Assembly: GCA_041571855.1 (NCBI GenBank)
Contig: JBFFTH010000046.1
Coordinates: 1-13,705 of the forward strand
Direction of reading: 5' to 3'
Source of the DNA: JACKOF01 sp041571855
GTDB lineage: Bacteria; Pseudomonadota; Gammaproteobacteria; Pseudomonadales; Porticoccaceae
DNA: 13,705 bases
Shown piece after piece: positions 4,295-10,760 of the stretch (its first letter is position 1; every line of letters starts with the position of its first letter). The notes below the pieces were generated by a model. The model saw only the letters and a program-made list of their open reading frames with translations. It ran no database searches and was not told the DNA's origin. A program made the translations under genes and the position numbers.

Positions 4295-6898
4295 TCAGCC
4301 GTCAAGCAGCTTTTCTTCCACCCAGGCGTAAACCGATTCCAGTGCAGCTGGCAGAGCCGCCAAATCCGTACCTCCGCCCTGGGCCATGTCGGGTCTCCCA
4401 CCGCCTTTGCCACCCACCTGGCGCGCTACCGACTGCAGCAATTCTCCGGCTTTGAGCCTGTCTGTGGCATCCTGCGTAACACCTGCAACCAGCGCAATCT
4501 TGGCATCGCCCGGAGCTGCCAGGATCACCGCCCCGGAACCCAGTTTATTTTTCAACTGGTCAACGGTATCGCGCAGGGATTTTGGGTCAGCGCCTTCGAG
4601 ACTGGCCGCAAGCACCTTAATACCGCCGATTTCCCGGGCCTGGGACACGAGGTCAGTACCTGCAGATGCGGCCAGTTTGGCCTTCAGTTGTGCTGTTTGT
4701 TTCTCCGCTTGCTTTAACTCCGTAAGCAGGCTTTTCAATTTTAGAGCTGCCTTGTCGCGACCGGTTTTCAGGGATTTACTGATTTGATCCAGCTGCATCT
4801 CAATGCCATCGATATAGTCCAGCGCATGCTGGCCGGTGACCGCCTCGATACGGCGAATGCCCGCGGCAATGCCCGACTCACCAATTAAACGCAACAGGCC
4901 TATATCACCGGTGCGATCAACATGGGTGCCGCCACACAATTCGACAGAAAAACCATCGCCCATGGTGAGAACCCGCACACTGTCGCCATATTTTTCCCCG
5001 AACAGGGCCATAGCACCCCTGGCCACGGCAGTTTCCATATCACAGGTTTCGGTTTCAACCGGCGTATTGCGGCGAATCTCTTCATTGACACGATTTTCAA
5101 TCTGCTTCAGCTGCCCCGGAGAAACGGCTTCAAAGTGACTGAAGTCAAAACGCAGACGTTTGCTGTCAACCAGGGATCCTTTTTGGGTCACATGATCACC
5201 CAGCACCTCTCTCAAAGCGGCATGCAAAAGGTGGGTCGCCGAGTGATTCAGTGCCGTCGCCCGGCGCACCTCCGGGTCGACCTGGGCGCGAAGCTGCCGG
5301 CCGCTCGTAATGCTCCCCTCTGTTACCACACCGATGTGCAGATAGTTTCCACCCTGCTTCTGGCAGTCAGTGACTTCGAACTCCACACCTTCACTGGTGA
5401 GGAGTCCGCTATCGCCCACCTGTCCGCCGGACTCGGCATAGAATGGGGTACTATCCAACACGACCACGCCCCGTTCGCCCTCATGGAGATCGGCAACCAG
5501 TTCGCCATCTTTAAGCAACGCGGTGACCTGGCCTGTTCCCGAGATCTGCTCATATCCCGTAAAGCAGGTTTCACCCTCCAGTTGCAGCTGATGACTGTAG
5601 TCGACCTTGAAGGTGCCGGCCGCGCGGGCGCGCTGGCGCTGTTTTTCCATGGCTGCCTCATAGCCGTCCATATCGAGCCTGTAACCCCTCTCACGCGCTA
5701 TATCGTTGGTCAGGTCGACAGGAAAACCGTAGGTGTCATAGAGGGTGAAAACCACCTCGCCATCGATGACATTGCCCCGGGTTTCGGCAAGGGCACTCTC
5801 CAGGACCGACATGCCGTTATCCAAGGTTTTCGCAAATTGCTGTTCTTCGGCCAGGAGGACTTTTTCTACCTGCGCCTGATGGGCCACCAACTCCGGGTAG
5901 GCGACCCCCATCTCGTCCGCCAGTGCCGCCACCAGCTTATGGAAGAAAGGCTGCTTTTGCCCGAGCTTGTGCCCGTGGCGAATGGCGCGACGAATAATGC
6001 GTCGCAGCACATAGCCGCGGCCCTCATTGGACGGCAGGACACCGTCGACGATCAGAAATGAACAGGAGCGAATATGATCGGCAATCACTCGCAGCGAATT
6101 GCTGGCCACATCCTTGCTGCCGGTCGCTTTCACTGCCGCATCCAGAAGCGCCTGAAACAGGTCAATTTCGTAATTTGAGTGCACGCCCTGCATCACCGCG
6201 GCGATGCGCTCCAGCCCCATACCGGTATCTATTGAGGGCTTGGGCAGCGGAGACATGGAGCCATCGGCACTCCGCTCATACTGCATAAAAACCAGGTTCC
6301 AGATCTCGATATAGCGATCGAGATCATCGTTATCACTCCCGGGTGGACCACCGGCTACATCCTCGCCGTGGTCGTAAAAGATTTCTGAGCAGGGACCGCA
6401 GGGCCCGGTGTCGCCCATCTGCCAGAAATTATCTTCATCGAGGCGGGAGAACCGCGCTGGACTGACGCCAATTTCCTTCAGCCAGATATCGGCAGCTTCA
6501 TCATCAGAAACATGCACCGTCACCCAAAGCCTTTCCTCAGGCAGCCCCAGCACCACGGTCAGAAACTCCCAGGCGAAGGCGATAGCGTCGCGCTTGAAGT
6601 AATCGCCGAAGCTGAAATTTCCCAGCATCTCGAAAAAGGTATGGTGGCGAGCGGTATAACCTACATTCTCCAGGTCGTTATGCTTGCCCCCTGCACGAAC
6701 ACAGCGCTGCGAGGATGCAGCTCTGCTATAACTCCGCTTGTCAGATCCCAAGAAAACATCCTTGAACTGAACCATGCCGGCATTGGTGAACAACAGCGTG
6801 GGGTCATTGCCTGGAATCAGGCTGCTGGATGGCACAATGGCGTGTTGTCGGCTTTCGAAATATTTCAGGAAAGCATCACGTATTTCAGCACTTTTCAT
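4295..6898 (-). CDS. alaS: Alanyl-tRNA synthetase
   Basis: An 867-residue class II synthetase that charges tRNA-Ala and edits Ser/Gly mischarging; length is normal (E. coli about 875). The aminoacylation domain starts MKSAEIRDAFLKYFESR, with FTNAGMVQFKDVFLG (37-51), RHHTFFEMLGNFSFGDY (84-100) and the PSIDTGMGLERIAAV class II motif (221-235). The editing domain carries the zinc-binding HSATH (552-556) and CGGTH (655-659). A C-terminal coiled-coil-like stretch (about 700-745) leads to the C-Ala domain, with the glycine-rich GGKGGGRPDMAQGGG (829-843). The start is at the conserved N-terminus although no good Shine-Dalgarno is visible. It lies 39 bases after the HIT gene and upstream of lysC, so co-transcription from the HIT/Trm112 side is likely. 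Confidence 0.98.
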   Translation of the reverse strand: MKSAEIRDAFLKYFESRQHAIVPSSSLIPGNDPTLLFTNAGMVQFKDVFLGSDKRSYSRAASSQRCVRAGGKHNDLENVGYTARHHTFFEMLGNFSFGDYFKRDAIAFAWEFLTVVLGLPEERLWVTVHVSDDEAADIWLKEIGVSPARFSRLDEDNFWQMGDTGPCGPCSEIFYDHGEDVAGGPPGSDNDDLDRYIEIWNLVFMQYERSADGSMSPLPKPSIDTGMGLERIAAVMQGVHSNYEIDLFQALLDAAVKATGSKDVASNSLRVIADHIRSCSFLIVDGVLPSNEGRGYVLRRIIRRAIRHGHKLGQKQPFFHKLVAALADEMGVAYPELVAHQAQVEKVLLAEEQQFAKTLDNGMSVLESALAETRGNVIDGEVVFTLYDTYGFPVDLTNDIARERGYRLDMDGYEAAMEKQRQRARAAGTFKVDYSHQLQLEGETCFTGYEQISGTGQVTALLKDGELVADLHEGERGVVVLDSTPFYAESGGQVGDSGLLTSEGVEFEVTDCQKQGGNYLHIGVVTEGSITSGRQLRAQVDPEVRRATALNHSATHLLHAALREVLGDHVTQKGSLVDSKRLRFDFSHFEAVSPGQLKQIENRVNEEIRRNTPVETETCDMETAVARGAMALFGEKYGDSVRVLTMGDGFSVELCGGTHVDRTGDIGLLRLIGESGIAAGIRRIEAVTGQHALDYIDGIEMQLDQISKSLKTGRDKAALKLKSLLTELKQAEKQTAQLKAKLAASAGTDLVSQAREIGGIKVLAASLEGADPKSLRDTVDQLKNKLGSGAVILAAPGDAKIALVAGVTQDATDRLKAGELLQSVARQVGGKGGGRPDMAQGGGTDLAALPAALESVYAWVEEKLLDG

Positions 6899-6937
6899 AG
6901 GGAGTATTCAGGTCACTCAAATCTGGAAAATTACGCT

Positions 6938-7288
6938 TCAAAGGCCCAGCTGGGACTCTGAGAATTTTTTGTTGCCGAGAATATGGATATGCAGGTGAAA
7001 AACTGTCTGCCCTGCCCCGGCACCATTGTTGATGACAAGGCGAAAGGCGTCCCCCACCCCGGCCTGCTCGGCAATTTCACCAGCTTTCAGCATCAGGTGT
7101 CCCATTAATGCCCTGTCTTCTTCCGCAGCATCCACAAGTCGCGGTATCGGCTTTTTGGGTATCAGCAACAGGTGTGTCGGCGCTTTCGGTGCAACATCCC
7201 GTATCACGATACAGTGCTCGTCTTCATAGAGCTTGTCTGCGGGAATGTCTCCACGAATAATTTTGGAAAAAACAGTCTCTTCAGCCAT
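6938..7288 (-). CDS. HIT-family (histidine triad) nucleotide hydrolase, HinT-like
   Basis: A 116-residue cytoplasmic protein of the HIT superfamily, likely a purine nucleoside phosphoramidase or related AMP-releasing hydrolase. It shows FSKIIRGDIPADKLYEDE (7-24), PTHLLLIPKKPI (37-48) and the histidine triad HLHIHILG (98-105). By analogy with HINT1 the nucleophile is His100, with His98 and His102 alongside. The usual end of HinT proteins, LGGR followed by a WPPG-like tail, is replaced here by GNKKFSESQLGL, so it may belong to a side branch. The start ATG has AGGG seven bases upstream. It sits 22 bases after the Trm112-like gene and 39 bases before alaS. HINT proteins can hydrolyse aminoacyl-adenylates, which would suit a place beside a synthetase gene, but this is speculation. 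Confidence 0.92.
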   Translation of the reverse strand: MAEETVFSKIIRGDIPADKLYEDEHCIVIRDVAPKAPTHLLLIPKKPIPRLVDAAEEDRALMGHLMLKAGEIAEQAGVGDAFRLVINNGAGAGQTVFHLHIHILGNKKFSESQLGL

Positions 7289-7310
7289 AAGTCAACCCTG
7301 CTTCGGTATC

Positions 7311-7499
7311 CTATTTCGCCAGTTTTTCGTCGGCACTGAGTTGGCGGGCTTCACTTTCCAGCATCACCGGAATGCCGTCCCGAATCGGATACGCCAGTCC
7401 GCTCGCCTTGCAGACCAGTTCCTGGTTTTCTTGATTGTACTCAAGCGGTGCCTTGGTCACCGGACAAACAAGAATGCTCAGCAGTTTTTTATCAATCAT
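7311..7499 (-). CDS. Trm112/UPF0434 (YcaR-like) small protein
   Basis: A 62-residue protein of the Trm112 family, known in eukaryotes as a small activator of methyltransferases; the bacterial role is not established. Diagnostic features are LLSILVCPVTKAPLEYNQENQELVC, residues 6-30 (quoted in two parts: LLSILVCPVTK and APLEYNQENQELVC), and the end motif YPIRDGIPVML (37-47). Of the usual zinc-type cysteines only Cys12 and Cys30 remain; the second Cys of CPxC is Thr15, a substitution I believe is common in gammaproteobacteria. The start is ATG 7499 with a weak GGGG eight bases upstream. It lies 70 bases after the M23 peptidase gene and 22 bases before the HIT gene on the same strand. In many genomes the family sits near lpxK/kdsB; here the neighbourhood differs. 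Confidence 0.88.
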   Translation of the reverse strand: MIDKKLLSILVCPVTKAPLEYNQENQELVCKASGLAYPIRDGIPVMLESEARQLSADEKLAK

Positions 7500-7569
7500 T
7501 GACTACACCCCTTTTTAGGAAGCGGCAATTCTACGTGAAAGGCGCTGCCAAAACCACGATCGAGGCCGG

Positions 7570-8427
7570 TCAGGGGGCAGGAAATTGTTCCAGCACAATG
7601 GCCGGATCCAGACGCACATCAAACCAGTTAATGCGCCAATCCAGGTGGGGACCGGTAGCCCGGCCGGTGGCACCGACTCTGGCAATAGGGTCACCCTGTT
7701 CGACCCGATCACCGGTATTTACCAGCACTTCGCTGAGGTGAATAAAACTCGAGGTGAGCCCATGGCCATGATCGACAATCAGCGTGCCGCCGGAGAAGTA
7801 CATATCGTCATGGGTCAGTTTCACCACACCGGGCGCGGGCGCGTAAACCAGCTCTCCGTTAGGCGCAGCGATATCCAGTCCATAGTGGGGGCGGCCGGGT
7901 GAGCCATTGTATACCCTGCGACTGCCATAGACCCCGCTGATCCTGCCCTCCAGGGGGCGCTTGAAGCCGACCAGAAAGTCCTGCCTGCGGTCATCAGCAG
8001 AGCGCGCCTTTTTAACCAGTGCCGCCTCTTTGCGTATCCTCTCCATCACTTCCGGAGGAGGCGTCACCGTGCGCTGGGGTACCCCATCAACAATTTGTTC
8101 ATCGTACCGGCGCTGCTCTACCTGAAACAGGTGCCGGGATGCACTGCCATCCGGGCCGCGCACCAGCAGTTCTATAGTCTCTGGCGCATCCCGACCAAGA
8201 CCAACAACAAACAAGCCGTCTTCAGCAACGCGAACGTCACGCCCCATGAATTCGACTGCAGCGGCTGGGTCCACCCTGCCCAGTAAAAGCCCACCCTGAA
8301 TCCACTGTCCCCTCAGCTCCGGATCTCCACCAGCTGTGGCCAGCGAGGACAGAATCAGCAGCGTCATTGCCAGCACGCCACGCAATACATTTTTCAACCT
8401 GCTTGTACTCAAACCTTTTGTCTCCAA
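7570..8427 (-). CDS. M23-family (LytM-type) peptidase, secreted
   Basis: A 285-residue protein with an N-terminal signal peptide (LRGVLAMTLLILSSLATA, about 15-32) and a C-terminal LytM/M23 domain, so a periplasmic or envelope peptidoglycan endopeptidase or a regulator of one. Metal-site candidates are His181 and Asp185 (HYGLD) and the GPHLDWRINW segment (259-268), with His230 in SSFIHLS and His261 as catalytic-type histidines. The usual HxH is HLD here: Asp263 takes the place of the third zinc ligand. That could be a functional Asp ligand or a degenerate site. The mid-region (about 33-155) is a separate N-terminal domain. The start is TTG 8427, with AGGA seven bases upstream; a second TTG at 8412, with GGAG eight bases upstream, would also give a valid signal peptide. 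No coiled coil like that of EnvC is obvious. Confidence 0.85.
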   Translation of the reverse strand: METKGLSTSRLKNVLRGVLAMTLLILSSLATAGGDPELRGQWIQGGLLLGRVDPAAAVEFMGRDVRVAEDGLFVVGLGRDAPETIELLVRGPDGSASRHLFQVEQRRYDEQIVDGVPQRTVTPPPEVMERIRKEAALVKKARSADDRRQDFLVGFKRPLEGRISGVYGSRRVYNGSPGRPHYGLDIAAPNGELVYAPAPGVVKLTHDDMYFSGGTLIVDHGHGLTSSFIHLSEVLVNTGDRVEQGDPIARVGATGRATGPHLDWRINWFDVRLDPAIVLEQFPAP

Positions 8428-8833
8428 CTTTTGATCCTGATTTTCACTTTGGTGATAACTCTGTGCCCACTCTACATATGACAGACAATAGGCAACGAGA
8501 GGCTAGTCGCCACTGGCAGTCACCCTGATGGCATCAGGGCGGGTAGATAGATTGTCGATACGAGTCTGATGGAAAAATCCCCTGGATCGCAATCCAAAAC
8601 ATGAATTTTGTAACTTCATTAATACCCTTGCCTGCCCAGACGCGCAAAAAAACGCTGAATAGCTACCGGAAATAAAGCCCTGCCGATGCCGCGTCATGAA
8701 ATACATTACTTATCCAGAAAGGCGGACTCAACAGTTTCTGCTGCGGACTGAACCAGTGAAGCTGACGATGCAGCAGCCAGGAAAAGGCCTGCAATAAAAC
8801 CAACCATATGTTTTTCCATGGACGCAGTTGCTT
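8428..8833. other. 406-base gap between recX and the M23 gene
   Basis: No well-supported gene. It holds a tiny signal-peptide-like frame (8706-8819), a 67-residue frame at 8503-8706 that I consider probably non-coding, and a perfect odd palindrome at 8523-8539 (CCCTGATG, one base, CATCAGGG) about 100 bases upstream of the M23 start. The palindrome has no T-run in either direction. It could be an operator or a REP-like fragment. No convincing -35/-10 pair for the M23 gene was found. Confidence 0.5.
8706..8819 (-). CDS. Possible 37-residue secreted or membrane micro-ORF
   Basis: Reading from ATG 8819: MEKHMVGFIAGLFLAAASSA then SLVQSAAETVESAFLDK and TAA. The first 20 residues look like a signal peptide or a single hydrophobic helix with a small-residue cleavage-like site. 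It begins 15 bases after the recX stop on the same strand. A second ATG (8807, Met5) has a GGA seven bases upstream and is the better-spaced start. Its stop overlaps the ATG of a 67-residue frame as TAATG. No family was recognised, and a frame this short can arise by chance; homologues would be needed to accept it. Confidence 0.25.
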   Translation of the reverse strand: MEKHMVGFIAGLFLAAASSASLVQSAAETVESAFLDK

Positions 8834-9301
8834 TCAGCCATCGAGGACAGTCCTGATATCGTCAGCCGCGAAACCACGATATTGCAAAAAACGGATTCGC
8901 TTCGCCTTTTCGGAATAGTTACTGCAGGGTCTGCCACCGTATTTACGTGCACCGACCTGCTTCGCCAGTTCTAGCCAGTTGATGCCGCTTTCTGCAAGGA
9001 CTTGCTCAATCAGCGCCTCGGATACGCCTCTCTGCCTGAGCTCCGCCTGAATTCTTAAAGGCCCCTGCCCCCTGGCTGACCTTGAAGAGACGAAAGCCTC
9101 GGCAAATCGCTGATCGGATTGAAGATTTTCTTTGCCCAAACGCGCGACAACATTCTCGACGCTGGCTTCCTCACCGCTAAACCTGTGGCACAGCTTGACA
9201 ATAAGTTCTTGCCGGCTGTGCTCTCTCCGGGCCAGCAGATCCATCGCCGCGAGCCGGATAACACTATCAATATCAGGCTTGCTAAAGGCCAGTTCACTCA
9301 T
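8834..9301 (-). CDS. recX: Regulatory protein RecX
   Basis: A 155-residue RecX-family protein that normally binds RecA filaments and limits recombination and SOS induction. It shows the three-helix repeat pattern of the family: AAMDLLARREHSRQELIVKL (18-37), then SDQRFAEAFVSSRSARGQGP near the middle, then LRQRGVSEALIEQVLAE (88-104) and a C-terminal repeat with KAKRIRFLQYRGFAADDIRTVL. Length is ordinary. The start ATG overlaps the stop of the upstream DUF4126 gene as ATGA, implying translational coupling. In most gammaproteobacteria recX follows recA directly and precedes alaS; here recA is absent from the window and four other genes or frames separate recX from alaS. Confidence 0.93.
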   Translation of the reverse strand: MSELAFSKPDIDSVIRLAAMDLLARREHSRQELIVKLCHRFSGEEASVENVVARLGKENLQSDQRFAEAFVSSRSARGQGPLRIQAELRQRGVSEALIEQVLAESGINWLELAKQVGARKYGGRPCSNYSEKAKRIRFLQYRGFAADDIRTVLDG

Positions 9302-10023
9302 TGGCTCCCGGCCCTCTTCGTATCGGCCACTGATTGCCTCGGGGCATCACCTGTCTCTGGCAGCTTGCGCTGATCAACTGCAGCAACTGGATTTTCTCCT
9401 GATGCCCCCCCGGGTTCCGCGCCAGAGAACCAGGCCCTGACCCGGCTGAAAATCACCTTCAGTGCTCGCCAGATTTTGGGCAGCAACCAGATCACCACCA
9501 GGATAAACACCAGCATTAACAGAATAAAAATAACAGGATGATTCAACATGGTCCACATACCACCAAGCACCATCACATCCTCGGTGACAGAGGCAGTCCA
9601 GTTTGTGAATGGTTCGGGAGATGTGTTGATCAGTGCTCTCGAGGATGTCTTGGTCACGTGACTCGCGGTCGCCATGGCCCCGCCGAGAATCCCGGCAGCG
9701 ATTTCAAGCGCGGGGGTTACCTCACCCACAGCACCCGCTGCCAGCATCGCACCGGCTGGAATACGGATGAAAGTGTGTACTGTATCCCATCCGGTATCGA
9801 CCCCCGGTGTTTTGTCGACAAAGAACTCGACAAAGTACATCAATCCGGCGGCGCCAATTACCAGTGGATCCTGTAGCACCTGCAACTCGGGTGGCAAAAC
9901 CAAATTGCCGGTATTTGCAGCGATGCCCAGTACCAGCAGTGCTGCGTACAGATTGATCCCGCTGGCCCAGCCCACGCCCATTGTCAGGGCAATGACGCTG
10001 ATCAGTTCCTGGTAGTTTTCCAT
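9298..10023 (-). CDS. DUF4126 membrane protein
   Basis: A 241-residue inner-membrane protein matching the DUF4126 pattern: MGVGWASGINLYAALLVLGI (15-34), a YFVEFFVDKTPGVDTGWDTVHTFIRIPAGA region around residues 63-92 (written here only to locate it: key residues Glu66, Asp70, Pro73, Asp76, Asp80), and a glycine/alanine-rich helix 101-121. A strong hydrophobic segment lies at about 163-183, and a basic then Ala/Gly/Pro-rich cytoplasmic-type tail to 241. Function is unknown. I chose ATG 10023, which has GGGAG seven bases upstream; an upstream in-frame ATG at 10113 would add 30 residues not fitting the family. Its last bases overlap the recX start (ATGA), and it is divergent from the thioesterase gene across a 123-base gap. 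Confidence 0.85.
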   Translation of the reverse strand: MENYQELISVIALTMGVGWASGINLYAALLVLGIAANTGNLVLPPELQVLQDPLVIGAAGLMYFVEFFVDKTPGVDTGWDTVHTFIRIPAGAMLAAGAVGEVTPALEIAAGILGGAMATASHVTKTSSRALINTSPEPFTNWTASVTEDVMVLGGMWTMLNHPVIFILLMLVFILVVIWLLPKIWRALKVIFSRVRAWFSGAEPGGASGENPVAAVDQRKLPETGDAPRQSVADTKRAGSQ

Positions 10024-10146
10024 TGCTGGTCTCCCATGGTTAAATCTGGTCAACTTCGACCGTGAAAGCGGTATTAAGTGCCGCCACTTGCATTCGCTAA
10101 CTATATCGTGCAACTTACTATTTGGTGAACATCGGGGCCCGTCAAC

Positions 10147-10593
10147 ATGTCATCCTGGGATTATCCAGCTCCATTTACATTGCAGGTTACCGTCACCGAC
10201 AGTGATATCGACAACCTCAATCACACCAACAATGCTGTCTATGTCCGCTGGTGCGAAGAAACCGCCTGGGCACATTCGGAATCGCTCGGCCTGTCGATTA
10301 GTGATTCCCTGTCACTCAACCGTGCCTTTGCAATCACTCACGCAGAGTATGACTATCTCATGGCAAGCTTCGTCAATGAAAATCTGATCATTGGTACCTG
10401 GTTGATCCGCTCTGATGGCAAACTCAGACTGGAGCGCGGATTTCAGGTAGTCCGCACGAGTGATCGACGCACGATCCTGAGAGCCCGTTGGCAGTTGACC
10501 TGCATTAACATAGAAACCGCCAAACCATGCCGTATGCCGGAAGCCTTCTCAAAGACTTACCTTCCCGTACTGGTTGACAGCGGCAACACTTGA
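10147..10593 (+). CDS. Acyl-CoA thioesterase, hotdog fold (4HBT/YbgC-FcbC type)
   Basis: A 148-residue cytoplasmic protein with the hotdog thioesterase signature: VTVTDSDIDNLNHTNNAVYVRW (14-35; key residues Asp18, Asp20, Asp22, His26, Asn28, Asn29, Tyr32). It is followed by a helix CEETAWAHSESLG (36-48) and the beta-sheet segment LIIGTWL (80-86). It probably hydrolyses an acyl-CoA or acyl-ACP; the substrate is unknown. Length matches the family (about 130-150). ATG 10147 is preceded by GGGG nine bases upstream. It lies on the plus strand, divergent from DUF4126 and 167 bases before the ATPase, apparently transcribed alone or ahead of it. Confidence 0.88.
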   Translation: MSSWDYPAPFTLQVTVTDSDIDNLNHTNNAVYVRWCEETAWAHSESLGLSISDSLSLNRAFAITHAEYDYLMASFVNENLIIGTWLIRSDGKLRLERGFQVVRTSDRRTILRARWQLTCINIETAKPCRMPEAFSKTYLPVLVDSGNT

Positions 10594-10760
10594 ATCTCGC
10601 CGGTCCCACTTTTTCGCTATCTATCCCTGGCAAACTTGATTTCACGCATTAGCTATTATTTGGATTTAATCTATCTTTAGCTTTGTTGCAGTCGAGGCGG
10701 CGAGGCCTTACATTCGACTAAAAATAGCCGGCCATAAAAAGAAGTAGTGGAGAAAAGAAC

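Noticed and set aside
4922..6061. 379-codon open frame on the plus strand inside alaS
   Set aside because: It lies entirely antisense to the well-conserved alaS gene, has no recognisable domain, and GC-rich codon use commonly opens such frames.
8503..8706. 67-residue frame on the minus strand
   Set aside because: No family resemblance, unusual composition and no independent ribosome binding site; kept only as part of a low-confidence micro-ORF observation.
10024..10146. Promoters in the DUF4126-thioesterase divergent gap
   Set aside because: Both genes must have promoters here, but no pair of hexamers with good spacing stood out on either strand, so none is annotated.
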